Assembly: GCA_018398815.1 (NCBI GenBank) | Contig: CM031622.1 | Location: 15,658,206 to 15,722,205 of the forward strand | Reading direction: 5' to 3' | Length of the DNA: 64,000 bases | Source: Conus ventricosus | Lineage: Eukaryota; Mollusca; Gastropoda; Neogastropoda; Conidae | Shown: positions 11,200-22,701 of the stretch, one piece after another | Layout: the number at the start of each line of letters is the position of its first letter | How positions within the stretch are numbered: the first letter of the stretch is position 1 | Program-made: the position numbers and the translations under genes | Notes under the pieces: model-generated | What the model was told of the DNA's origin: nothing | The model's database searches: none | Seen by the model: only the letters and a program-made list of their open reading frames with translations

Positions 11200-11444
11200 C
11201 ATGGCCGTCTTCTTCGTGGTTCGCTTCAACATGAAAGCGATGTAGATGTAGACAAAGGTGCCACAATTCGCTCTAAAACTGAGTGGTGCTGATGGCATGA
11301 TACCTGATGGGGGTACTGGCAAGAGTTGAGGAAGGTACTGTGCGAAAGTCCGTCAAAAAAGAAGGTAGCTGCAGCACGATGCAATGCGTGCCTGCTCAAC
11401 TGAAAGGTAGTTCACGACCCCAAGAGGAGAGAGAGAGGAGAGAG

Positions 11445-11517
<73 letters not shown>

Positions 11518-11665
11518 GGGGGCTGGGATCCACTACTGCAGACTGAGGGTGGGTGGAAGAAAGAGAGTAGGGTGGGGGGGGGGGGGGGGTGCAGATGTCA
11601 AGGGAAGAGTGGGGTGCTACTTAGGACAACACTTAATCTCCGAAAATGAAAACACAATAGGATAG
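11200..11665. other. No gene; (GA)n array and poly-G
   Basis: Unique sequence to 11425, then a GA array with GAGG interruptions (about 11428-11515) and a poly-G run (about 11573-11590). No recognisable coding content. Confidence 0.7.
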
Positions 11666-11669
11666 TTGT

Positions 11670-11826
11670 TGTTGTTTTTTTGTTTTTTTTTTGTTGTTGT
11701 TGTTGTTGTTGTTGTTTGTGTTTTTTTTTTTTGGGGGGGGGGGGGGGGAGGGCGCTAGCGGGGTTTGAACTCAAAGCATATGACACCAACTGAATGCTCT
11801 ATCACTGGACCCAGTTATACAGCTGG
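11670..11826 (-). mobile_element. Probable tRNA-derived SINE with (CAA)n tail
   Basis: On the minus strand, 11826 to 11752 resembles a tRNA head: an A-box-like GGTCCAGTGATAGAGC, then about 30 bases later a B-box-like GAGTTCAAACCCC. It is followed by C-rich, A-rich and CAA-repeat sequence (11750-11670) that would serve as a tail. No central domain is visible. It could also be a decayed tRNA pseudogene. Confidence 0.5.
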
Positions 11827-11964
11827 CAGAAAAGGACAAGGCAGTTGCGTATTTAAGCTAATCCACTATCCATGCTGGAGGATTGTCATGGTGACGTGAT
11901 TCTATGATAAAGCGGTGGGTTGAAAGGTCACAAGGGCGAATCTTCTGAAGGACATTAACGTATG

Positions 11965-12200
11965 AAATTAATTAACTGGAAACTGTATCTAAATGTAAGC
12001 CCCCTAAAGTAAACACAAACGAATGGCTAAGCTTGAGCAGATTAGGACCATCACTATTCTGAAAATCGGTCGGAAGCAGTATATTTCATTACCATCTGAT
12101 CAGATTAGTCGCTTGGTAGTTTCATCTCTTCCTATTGCTACATGTACTCTTTAGTCAACTCTTGGTCGACTGTACTAAATCCACAGGCAGTCTTCTATCA
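11965..12200 (+). repeat. Diverged dispersed repeat, copy 1
   Basis: Shares ordered matches with 12740-12955: GGAAACTGTATCTAAATGTA against GGAAACTCAATCTGAACGTA, CGGTCGGAAGCA against TGGCCGGAAGCA, and TCGACTGTACTAAATCC against CCGACTGTATTAAATCC. The spacing is conserved. Family unknown. Confidence 0.6.
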
Positions 12201-12365
12201 GCTTTTCATCCTCATTTTGCACTGCTGATCGGAAGATAAACAATACGTAGGGTATGTACGAGAAAATGCCGTGATCCATTTATGTATTTATTCATTTCAT
12301 GACCAGACATTGGCCTCTCCTGTAGAACCAAAAACGAGGGTTCCTTTTCATTGTCTTTACGTTTG

Positions 12366-12447
12366 TAAAACCGCAAATGAAGCTTTACAGAAGGTGAGAG
12401 ACCTACAGACCGTAAATCAAGCTTTACATATGCTGGTAGACCTACAG
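12366..12447. repeat. About 39-bp tandem duplication
   Basis: Two adjacent units, each from CG[CT]AAAT[GC]AAGCTTTACA to GACCTACAGAC, diverged at roughly a quarter of positions. Confidence 0.75.
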
Positions 12448-12613
12448 ACTACTGGCGCTCGGAGTACGGAAAGACAGCTTTGCATGAATCAGTATCAAGG
12501 ATGAAAGACATGAAGGAACGGATGAGAGGGAGCGGGGGGAGGGCGGTGGGGACACAGGCAGTAATGAGGCGCTTGATGGTAATAATTCCTAGACAGCATG
12601 GAAGATGTCACGT

Positions 12614-12640
12614 GTGTGTGTGGTGTGTGTGTGTGTGTGT

Positions 12641-12696
<56 letters not shown>

Positions 12697-12706
12697 CGCG
12701 CGCGCA
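12614..12706. repeat. (TG)n microsatellite
   Basis: TG array with two GTGGTG interruptions, ending in GCGCGCGC. Confidence 0.95.
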
Positions 12707-12739
12707 ATGATATATAATGGGACCTTTATCTAAATGTAC

Positions 12740-12955
12740 GACATACAATGGAAACTCAATCTGAACGTACTGTCTCTAAGCCATCCACAAACGGATTGAA
12801 AGGTTTAAGACCGAGTCTGTTTTAACCATTGGCCGGAAGCACTGCGTTTTGCGACCGTCCAGTCTGATTCGTGCTTGTTCAGATAGTTTTAATCTCTGAC
12901 CATCGCCCCATTTGTTCTTTCATCAACCGCTTGCCGACTGTATTAAATCCTGAGA
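12740..12955 (+). repeat. Diverged dispersed repeat, copy 2
   Basis: The partner of the sequence at 11965-12200, in the same orientation. It ends at a poly-C/poly-T run (12955-12996), which may be the 3' tail of the unit or an independent tract. Confidence 0.58.
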
Positions 12956-12996
12956 CCCCCCCCCCCCCCCCCCTTTTTTTTTTTTTTTTTTTTTTA

Positions 12997-13285
12997 AACA
13001 GGCTTATTATTGGAGAGAGCGTTTCTTTCCATTTACTTAGTTCAGTGGAACGGCAAAATCAACTTTCGAAGAAGAAAGATGGCAATATCAAACCTTTTCT
13101 GGCTTCTAGGCTGTTGATGGCGTTGATAGTGACATTAAATACACGCACGCACACCAGTTTCCGAGTTGCTTATTTTATTGTGATTTTTTTTACACAAATG
13201 TTTTATATGTACTTTTACTGTGCATTTTACATAAAGTGTACTGCTGACATATTAACATGACAAGAAAATTCTAGTTTACACATGG
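12997..13285. other. No recognisable gene
   Basis: AT-rich sequence between a C/T homopolymer tract and the next LINE. An open frame spans part of it but has no recognisable domain. Confidence 0.5.
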
Positions 13286-13554
13286 AAAAGGTTTGTGTTG
13301 CGTCCTTGAATTGGGCTGGGTAATATAAAGAAAAGGAGAGATGTTTTTCAGTATATTAGACAAAAGAAATATTTCATATGCTTTCTTCGAGACGCATATT
13401 TTGATCCTAAATTAGATGCCCATTATGCAGCTGAATGGGGCTATACCTGTTTCTTTGCATCCAATAATGCACAATCTAGAGGAGTTGCAACATTGTTTAA
13501 TAAAAGTTTTGACTTCAAGGTAAAACAGTCCTTGAGAGCTAAGATGGTAATTTC

Positions 13555-14000
13555 ATAATGGTTTTAATTTCAACCATGGATAAACATCCACTACTTGTCA
13601 ATCTATATTGTCCAAATAGAGACAATCCAGAATTTTGTGGAAGATTGGAAGATTACATCAGCAAACTGGGTCATACAAATATAATTATAGATGGAGACTG
13701 GAACTTAGTAAAGGGCCCCAAATTTAGATTATTATAATTATAAAAATGTGAACAATCAAAACGCTAAAGGAAGAGTGGAGGAGTTGATGTTAAATTTAGA
13801 GCTAACAGACATATGGAGACACTTAAATGCAGAAAGCTCAAGATTTACTTGGCGAAGAACAAATCCATTCCAACAAAGTCGGCTTGAATTTTTTCTTGTT
13901 TCGAAAACAATTGTACGATATGTTGAAGATGCTGGAATTCAGACTGGCAACGGATCGGATTGTTTTGAAATAATCTTTTGGAGAAAATGTTAAAAGAAAC
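13555..14000 (+). pseudogene. LINE C endonuclease domain remnant
   Basis: Readable blocks are HPLLVNLYCPNRDN, IIIDGDWNLV (metal-binding Asp-x-Asn, about 13685-13710) and [25 protein letters not shown] sequence at 13840-13900, the usual C-terminal block of the L1-type endonuclease. Upstream sequence from 13290 is in other frames with stops. The domain ends where the CA microsatellite begins. Confidence 0.78.
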
Positions 14001-14017
14001 AGCTTTTGGAAATTTAA

Positions 14018-14026
14018 CACACCCCA

Positions 14027-14104
<78 letters not shown>

Positions 14105-14148
14105 CACGCGCACGCGCGCGCACAAACACACCCCACACACACACCACA

Positions 14149-14194
<46 letters not shown>

Positions 14195-14252
14195 ACACAC
14201 ATACACACTCTACATAAACCCCTAAACATTACTTCCTCCTATCTTACTAATG

Positions 14253-14316
<64 letters not shown>

Positions 14317-14317
14317 T

Positions 14318-14376
<59 letters not shown>

Positions 14377-14378
14377 TA
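14018..14378. repeat. (CA)n, (TA)n and (GATA)n arrays splitting LINE C
   Basis: A CA array with CACGCG patches (14030-14210), about 50 unique bases, a TA array (14257-14313) and GATA tetranucleotides (14313-14375). The LINE reading resumes directly after it, so the arrays grew or were inserted within the element. Confidence 0.93.
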
Positions 14379-14389
14379 AAGCAGACCAA

Positions 14390-17015
14390 GTGGAAATTAT
14401 ATGTAAAAAAATCGATGGAGTTTTATTGCGCTCGAGAGCAAGATGGGGTTGCAGAGGGTGAGAAGTATCTAAGCTTTTCTGTAATTTAGAAAAAAAATAA
14501 AGGCACTACGTAAGCAAATGTATAAGAAAATAATAACACAAAGTGAGAGAAAATTAAATAGTCAAAATGAAATAATGAATGAAGTTAAGTCTTTTTACGA
14601 AAATCTTTATAGAAAGAGAAATGTTGAAAATTGCGAAATCACTGACATGGTGAAAGATTTTCCAGCTTTATTATATGAAGAATCAAAGAACATAGAAGGA
14701 AAAATCACCTTAGAAGAAGCTTCATACTCTCTGAAAAACATGAAAAGCAATAAAAGCCCAGGCACAGGCGGTTTTACATTAAAAAGTTTTTTTAAGTTTT
14801 CAGTCAATAGGAATTTTTGTTGTTCGCTCGTTAAATGTTGGCCTTAGACAGGGAGAATTATCATCCCTCAGAGAGAAGGCATGATCATTTGTCTTCAAAA
14901 GGGTGATAAGCCTAAGGAATACATTCACCATTGGAAACCAATTACATTACTGAATGTTGTATACAAGATATAGTTATCGTGCATAGCGAATAGGCGTAAA
15001 AATGTACTTCTCAAGATTATAAATGAAGATCAAACAGGGTTCATAGTGGTAGATATATTGGCGATAACATAAGACTTATTTACGACCTTATTCATTATCT
15101 AACGTTACAAATCGTCCTGGATTGTTGCTGTGTATTGACTTTGAGAAAGCTTTTGACACGTTAGACTAGAAGTTTATGATAAAAACCTTGAAAGCTTTCG
15201 GATTTGGTCCAACTATATGCCAGTGCATTTCATTGTTTTTTTTTTATAGAAATATTAAATCAACAATAATTGTAAATGGTCATTGTTCATCTTGGTTTAT
15301 AGTTGAGAGAGGGTGTAGACAAGGTGACCCCGTTTCACCATATCTACTTTTAATCTGCGGAGAAATATTTGCTACTATGATAAGAGTAAATATATTGATT
15401 AAAGGTGCAAAAAGAAATAATAACGAGCATAAAATAACGCATTTGGCAAATGATACTCAGATGGTGACCAAGGGTGATGCGACGTTTTTTGAGGCAATTA
15501 TTGAAACGATCAGAGTATTTAATTGTAAGTCTGGTTTATATAATGAATGATAGCAAAACGCAAGCAGTATGGTTAGGTAGCAGAAAAAAAGGTCGACAAA
15601 AAACATTAACCACATTCGAAGATCAGTTGGAATCCACCAAAATCTAAAAGTTTAGGCGTATGGTTTTTGGTAGACCTAGATGACTCTGAGGAAATGAATT
15701 ACAATGAAAAATATTCAGAAATAAAAAGGCTATTTAACATCTGGGTTAAGAGGTCTAAAACTCCACTGAGCAGAATCGCTGTATTGAAAAGTTTAATCCT
15801 TTCAAAAATAACACAACTATGGCTACTCTTGCCAAATCCGCCAGATGACTTCATAAACGGGAAACAGGACAGAATCAGTAGAAAAACGGTAATGAAAAGC
15901 GTACAAAAAGGAGGATTAGGCCTATTTGATATTTTTAAAAAATAATAAGTGGCCTATAACTGATTTGGATACGCAAACGGATACAGAATACACAAAAATG
16001 GAAAGGTACTATATCTGCTTTATTTCCCTGTCGTAGATAACATCGGCATATATGGGACATCTTTCGGAATGACTGTCAATGTAAATCGCTTCTTGAAACA
16101 TACATTAGAAGCGTACGTAGAATTTTCTCCAAAGATGTGTTTTGAAAGAGCTGATGAAATTATAGCAGAACGTCTGTTTTACAATGATAAGATCAAGATA
16201 GGAAACCTAGCCATTTCTTATAAACAATGGATCGACAGAGGTGTGTACCGAGTATCTGCTGCGTGAGAATGGTACCTTTCTTACCTTCGAAGAATTCAGA
16301 CTAAACTATGATGTGAAGACAAACTTTCTGACTTATACACGATGTGTAAATGTGGTGGAGATATATATCAAGGAACATGGCATTACTGTTCAGTCCAGTA
16401 AAGCCATAACGATAGGAAGAAAGAGGTATTACGATATTCTCAATGATGACGAATGGGTATCTAAATGCTGTCAAAAACGGAATAACTCATTAACAATAAA
16501 TTTAAACTTGAACACTGTTTTTTCATAGAACACATAATATGCAAGAAGCAAAACTTAAATGGTTTCAAATTAGGATAATCCACAGAATCATTGCAACAAA
16601 TGTATCCCAGTGTTGAAAAATGCAGTTTTTGCGAAACAGAAAATGAGACCATTCCTCATTTATTTTGGCAGTGTGATATCTACAAAAATTTTGGAAAAGC
16701 CTAGAAACCAGCATTAATCAAAAGTATAAATGACCACAAGAGAAAAAGTGGATACGTCAACTGTTTTGCTTGGATTTTCACAAAATCACGAAGCAGATGA
16801 TATCTTTTACTTCATTATCTTGCTCGCTAAGTTCGTTATATACCGTTGCAAAATGAGCAAAAGTCGTCCATCGCTTACTCCGTATTTAGTGCAACTCCAT
16901 TATCGATACAAAATAGAGAAACACTTAACTTATGTCAAGATGGATTATGCCGATTTTCTTTCTGGGTGGAAATGCTATGAACCTCTTATCAATGAAAACA
17001 ATTTACTCCGGTAGA
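14390..17015 (+). pseudogene. LINE C reverse transcriptase and C-terminal region
   Basis: The RT starts with EIMNEVKSFYENLYRKRN and the thumb-side NMKSNKSPGTGGF (about 14740-14775). Motif A is CIDFEKAFDTLD (about 15130-15168), motif B ERGCRQGDPVSPYLL (about 15305-15345). The catalytic box reads HLANDTQM (15440-15460), where an Asp pair is expected; the first Asp is Asn. Downstream are DRISRKTVMKSVQKGGLGLFDI and the zinc knuckle CSFCETE...HLFWQC (16620-16677), then ILLAKFVIYRCK, a block typical of L1-like C termini. Frame changes occur near 14850, 15170, 15550, 15950 and 16530. Confidence 0.82.
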
Positions 17016-17274
17016 GACTGTTGCATGTACTATGACCATCTTTGTATCATTCTATACCTTTTCTTTTAGAATTTCACATTAAGAATGAAATGTCAAGTCT
17101 ATGTAATTTTCTTGTGTGTGTTGTGCGACATAGTAATTTCATCTTCTTCTACTCTATAGTCTCTGCCATGCATGTTAGACATTATAGAAAGCCACATTTC
17201 TGTAAAAGCTGCGGTTGTTTGGCGTTAGGGATAACGTATTATGGTCTCTTTTCATATAACATCTGCTTGTTATC

Positions 17275-17290
17275 CTCTCTCTCTCTCTCT

Positions 17291-17369
<79 letters not shown>

Positions 17370-17381
17370 TTGTGTGTGTGT

Positions 17382-17456
<75 letters not shown>
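17275..17456. repeat. (TC)n then (TG)n compound microsatellite
   Basis: About 90 bases of CT repeat run directly into about 80 bases of GT repeat. They lie at the 3' end of LINE C. Confidence 0.96.
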
Positions 17457-17457
<1 letters not shown>

Positions 17458-17822
17458 TGTGCATAGTGTTTATATTTTGGTTGCTTTGGTACTGTTGGTT
17501 GTTCTTTTTTTGTTTGTTTTGTTTTGTTTGTTTGTTTGTTTTTTGTAGTATGTCTTTCTTTTCCAATGCATATAATTCAATGGCAGATGATTATGTACTG
17601 TTCATTTGAGTACTGTATAGACTTAATTGTGTGTGTTTTTATTCCTCTCTTTTCCTGCATGTTTTTCATGTTTGTGTATTGAAAAAAAATTAGAAAGAGA
17701 GGAGCGAAAGACAGTGTTCTCTATGCGTCGAGTTAACTGCTCCCTTAGCGTAACCGACGGTTCTTTCCGTTGGAGGAAAGAGTAGAAAATATGCACATCA
17801 TTTCTCTTCAAAAAAGAAAAAT
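17457..17822. other. No recognisable gene
   Basis: T-rich unique sequence with TTTG repeats (about 17505-17545). No supported coding region. Confidence 0.6.
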
Positions 17823-17825
17823 AGA

Positions 17826-17829
17826 CGCA

Positions 17830-17908
<79 letters not shown>

Positions 17909-17992
17909 ATACATGCTGACACGCACCACACGCAAGTGCGCACACACGCAGGTGTGCGCGCGGGCGCGCCTACGCATGCACGCACACACGCG

Positions 17993-18061
<69 letters not shown>

Positions 18062-18115
18062 CATACGCGCGCACGCACGCACGCACACACACGCACGCAC
18101 ACGCACGCACACTTA
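17826..18115. repeat. (CA)n microsatellite with CACG patches
   Basis: Two long CA arrays (17833-17903 and 18000-18060) joined by a CG-rich alternating region (17920-18000). Potential Z-DNA-forming sequence. Confidence 0.95.
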
Positions 18116-18284
18116 CAGCTCTGAAATAATACGGCCAATTGAGAAAGATTTCCAGCCTTCCATCCGTGACTGAAAAGTAATAAGCACATACTGTTGTTGA
18201 ACTTCACATTTCATATTAGAATGAAGACATCAATAATGATGTAATTACATTAGAATATAGAATACAATATACTGCAAAAGCCTC

Positions 18285-18781
18285 GTGTGGTTCTCTCAGT
18301 GGTAGTGCGCCGGACTCGCAATCTTGGTGATTCTGGGGTTGCGGGTTTGAATCTCTACCGAGCCGTTTCGGTACAGGGGGATTTTTCCCTCGGAGCTAAC
18401 ATTGGCTCTGACTCCATTTACCACACAGTCCTTCGAATGAGACTCTAAACCGAGGTTCCGTGTGTGAACGCACGCATTACATCATGCTCACACGTAAAAT
18501 TCCATCACGAGCTTTCGGAAGGGAAGGCCAGTTTGGCCGTTGGTATGGATGACAGCGTGCACCCTGAGTTAGAAATGGAAAGAATGAAGAAAAAGGAAAT
18601 TGAGTGAACGATATTGAATGATACTGACTGGATGACACTGGCAACGACTGAATGAAGCGCCAGCTGGCAGCTCTTCAGTCAGCACTACTTAGGTAGGTAG
18701 CCCGTTGTATAAACGAGTGGGGATCGTAACGTGCTTATAGCTTGGTCTCTAGCCGAGGAAAGGCGCTATATAAGTATTCAT

Positions 18782-18783
<2 letters not shown>
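18285..18783 (+). mobile_element. tRNA-derived SINE
   Basis: The 5' head has an A-box-like GTGGTTCTCTCAGTGGTAGTGC (18297-18318 region) and a B-box-like GCGGGTTTGAATCTC (18341-18355), the pol III internal promoter layout of a tRNA. It continues with a body containing GAATGAGACTCTAAACCGAG (18435-18454), a block that looks like a conserved SINE central domain. It ends AGGCGCTATATAAGTATTCA followed by a (TAA)n tail. Length about 500 bp. Central-domain family not assigned. Confidence 0.82.
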
Positions 18784-18821
<38 letters not shown>

Positions 18822-18889
18822 TTAATGATGATAATAATAATAATAGTAATAATAGTAATAGCAACAACACTAATGATAATAATAATGAT

Positions 18890-18937
<48 letters not shown>

Positions 18938-19018
18938 TTATAATTATAATTATAATTATAATTATCATAATAATAATAACAAATAATAATAATAATAATA
19001 ATAATAATGATAATTAAT
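18780..19018. repeat. (TAA)n array, SINE tail
   Basis: TAA/TAG/TGA-type triplets with a short TTATAA stretch. It directly follows the SINE 3' end and is most simply its expanded tail. Confidence 0.92.
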
Positions 19019-19189
19019 GCCTTCGCTCGTGTCGGGATTTATGTGACCGATTTCTGTCGAGAAATATCTTCCATTTATTGCTTTCTGCCTGGGTTTTACG
19101 CTGGGCGTCTATCTTTAAGCATCAATACGATTGAATGTACCTCTTCTGTGTTTGTATGATTGTGTAGGTCTTCTTGGTGTCTGTGTATT

Positions 19190-19337
19190 TGCTTCGTCCT
19201 CTTTTGTGTCTGTAGCTTTGTATGTACCTCTTTTGTGTCTGTAGCTTTGTATGTACCTCTTTTGTGTCTGTAGCTTTGTATGTACCTCTTTTGTGTCTGT
19301 AGCTTTGTATGTACCTCTTTTGTGTCTGAACATTTAT
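19190..19337. repeat. 29-bp minisatellite, about 5 units
   Basis: Unit CTCTTTTGTGTCTGTAGC then TTTGTATGTAC, four good copies plus diverged edges. The 29-bp period cycles the frame, giving KRYIQSYRH/RGTYKATDT-type patterns on the minus strand; not coding. Confidence 0.9.
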
Positions 19338-19377
19338 TTGTATCTCTTTTCTGCCTTTACGTTTGCGTTTGCCATTA

Positions 19378-19397
19378 ATGTGTGTGTGTGTGTGTGT

Positions 19398-19460
<63 letters not shown>
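19378..19460. repeat. (TG)n microsatellite
   Basis: TG array of about 80 bases with one GGT interruption. Confidence 0.96.
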
Positions 19461-19462
<2 letters not shown>

Positions 19463-19544
19463 AAAACGTTGTTTGCACTTTGGGTCATTTATGGATAAAG
19501 AGTCATGGGTATTTGTTATCATCATAATCATAAATATTAATATC

Positions 19545-19812
19545 ATTCTTCTTATTCTTCTTCTTGTTCTCCTTCTGCTGCTGCTTCTTCTTCTTTTTTT
19601 TCTTCTTGTTCTTCTTGATCTTGTTCTTGTTGTTCTTGTTCTTGTTCTTGTTTTTTTGTTGTTGTTGTTTGTTGTTGTTCTTCTTCTTCTTCTTCTTCTT
19701 CTTCTTCTTCTTCTCTTCTTCTTCTTCTTCTTCTTCTTCTTCTTCTTCTTCTTCTTTTCCGGTTGTTGTTGCTGTTGTTGTTGATGTTGTTGTTGTTATC
19801 ATTATCAATATT
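19545..19812. repeat. (TTC)n/(TTG)n trinucleotide array
   Basis: TTC repeats interspersed with TTG, GTT and GCT triplets, ending in ATTATCA. Homopolymer-like open frames on both strands come from the triplet period. Confidence 0.94.
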
Positions 19813-19814
19813 AT

Positions 19815-20125
19815 CATTTTCAGGATGTAAGCATAACAGGTGTATGGAGGGTAAAATGATTGAAAGACAAGAAGCAGATGTCTAAGGTGAGGATGAAACA
19901 GAATTCGAAGAGAGAAAACGAAGCGTGACTTGATACACAAGAGGAAAATCTGCAACTGGACAGAGGACAGAAGCTGAAAACGACAAAAGAAAGCGGTGAT
20001 GAATAGAAAGACTTAATTAGGAAAATTTGAACATTGACACTTCTAGACCAGTAAAATGCGAAGCAATACATGACGTGGTGACAACATTTCACTCCTACCA
20101 ATCCCACACTGTTTTATTCTTTCAA
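19815..20125. other. No recognisable gene
   Basis: Purine-rich unique sequence between two triplet arrays; no supported coding region. Confidence 0.55.
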
Positions 20126-20127
20126 AA

Positions 20128-20361
20128 ACACAACTATAACAACAAGAACATAACTATAACAACAAACAACAACAACAACAACAACAGCAACAAAAGCAAC
20201 AAGAACAAGAACAGCAACAGGAACATTAACAACAACAACAACAACAGCAACAACAACACTAACACCCACAACCACAACAACAATGACGACGGACGACGAC
20301 GACGACAACAACAAAACAACAACAACGACGACGACGACGACAACATGACAAAAGCAAGAGA

Positions 20362-20408
<47 letters not shown>

Positions 20409-20420
20409 AGAGGAGGAGAG

Positions 20421-20456
<36 letters not shown>
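20128..20456. repeat. (CAA)n, (GAC)n and (GA)n arrays
   Basis: CAA/CAG triplets (20130-20275), GAC/GAY triplets (20280-20345), then a GA array (20370-20453). Continuous simple repeat. Confidence 0.94.
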
Positions 20457-20457
<1 letters not shown>

Positions 20458-20689
20458 CAAATACAAATACGAATGCGAATATGAATGCGAATAGAATACA
20501 AATATGAGAACACGACTATGATTATGAATGTGACATGCTTTATTTCATCAGTCCGTGACTCACTGTAGTGGCTGAGGACTAAAGATGCATAAATCAACAG
20601 TCATCTTACAACCCTGATAAAGATTTCAGTTTGAAACATCCGCTGTGTCAATGTTGGTCCACAGCTCTTTATACGTTTGTCAGAGACTG

Positions 20690-21765
<1,076 letters not shown>

Positions 21766-21772
21766 CGTTTCT

Positions 21773-22023
21773 AGAGAATGTAAATATGTTCGTTCACGAC
21801 CACCCATGTGATTCTGCCCGAAAACCCCTTTTTCACATACAAATCACGTCCATCACATATCAGTTTTGGCCAAAATTAACACCTGTTTCACAAAAAAATT
21901 AACATCCAAAAACCTCTAAAAATCGACATAATTAGTACTTTTAAAACGGGGGTTTCCGTGCAGAATAACATGGGTGATCGTGAACAAACATATTTACATT
22001 CTCTCCAGACACATAAAATCAAC
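21773..22023 (+). repeat. Polinton copy 1, left terminal inverted repeat
   Basis: Starts AGAGAATGTAAATATGTT and is the reverse complement, at roughly 85 percent, of 60541-60792 and, more poorly, of 37385-37632. Similarity with the right TIR runs a little past CTCTCCAGAC into CATAAAA. The TIR itself has inverted ends: the first 56 bases match the reverse complement of about 21951-22007 with five or six mismatches, so each TIR could fold into a hairpin. Confidence 0.82.
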
Positions 22024-22149
22024 TAAATATGGCTTAACAATCATACTCCAGACTGGCCCAGACTAACACTGCAAAAATCGATAAAGTCGACAGGCTGCCG
22101 CAATGCGACACAGGTCTAGTCATCGCGCGATGGGCTGAGTGTCGCGCGA

Positions 22150-22320
22150 TGCACGTCAACCAATCGGCAGGGAGGTATGACATCATTTCTACAGGGGCTT
22201 GTTATCAACAAGGTAGAGCTGCCGTCATTTCACATTTGAGAGGCGTGCCGTGCGGATGTATGCTGGTGTGCTAGCATTTCTTCACAGAATCAGAGAGAGA
22301 ACTTGTGTTTGTTAAAAACA
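22150..22320 (+). promoter_or_regulatory. Possible promoter and 5' leader
   Basis: Just inside the left TIR there is a CCAAT (about 22160), a CRE-like TGACATCAT (about 22177), and a polypyrimidine-AG (TTTCTTCACAG, about 22278-22288) ahead of an ATG at 22320 in good context (AAAAACATGG). Suggestive only. Confidence 0.3.
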
Positions 22321-22701
22321 TGGCGAGTCAGGGAAGTGATGTTCATGCCCTTCTGCCAGTGCTGGAAGTGACGCTTAAATATTACTGGAGAAATGGCTGA
22401 AATGTTGTTATCTTCACAAGGAAAACTTTCTGATCAACAGACCGATCGTGGAAAAATACATTGTTTATCATGAGGCATGGCAAAGTTTTTGACAAATAAA
22501 TTGAGTGGCGAGCCTTGTTCTCCTCCCTCAAAGCCAAAAGGAAGCATTTCGTTTTTGGTTTCCTAAACAAAAAACGGAACTATCAGTTGAAGTTCTTGAT
22601 AAATATTTGAAAATACAGCTTTGCGAGCTACCTTCCGAACCATTTGATGACAAAGAACTTCTGCCAAAACGTACAGTGAAGTGTGAAAAAATTTTTTCCT
22701 T
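22320..22701 (+). pseudogene. Unrecognised ORF next to the left TIR, cut by the gap
   Basis: From the ATG at 22320 the frame MASQGSDVHALLPVLEV is open for 26 codons, then stops. Frame-shifted continuations are open to the N gap, including a frame open over 22505-22701 with FRFWFPKQKTELSVEVLDKYL. The position beside the TIR suggests an element gene. I recognise no family, and the frame that is truly used is uncertain. A reverse-strand frame overlaps and cannot be excluded. Confidence 0.3.

Larger units (their letters stand above)
13290..17268 (+). mobile_element. L1-like non-LTR retrotransposon (LINE C), decayed
   Basis: Order on the plus strand: endonuclease remnant (about 13300-14000), a microsatellite block (14018-14378), RT (about 14400-15560), a long C-terminal region with zinc knuckle (to about 17015) and a 3' UTR ending at the (TC)n array near 17270. 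The spacing and motifs ([35 protein letters not shown]) fit the L1/Tx1 group. Many stops and frame changes and an altered RT active site show it is dead. Confidence 0.82.

Noticed and set aside
19503..19955. Glu/Lys/Asn-rich open frame on the minus strand
   Set aside because: Comes from TTC/TTG triplet repeats; homopolymer amino acids only.
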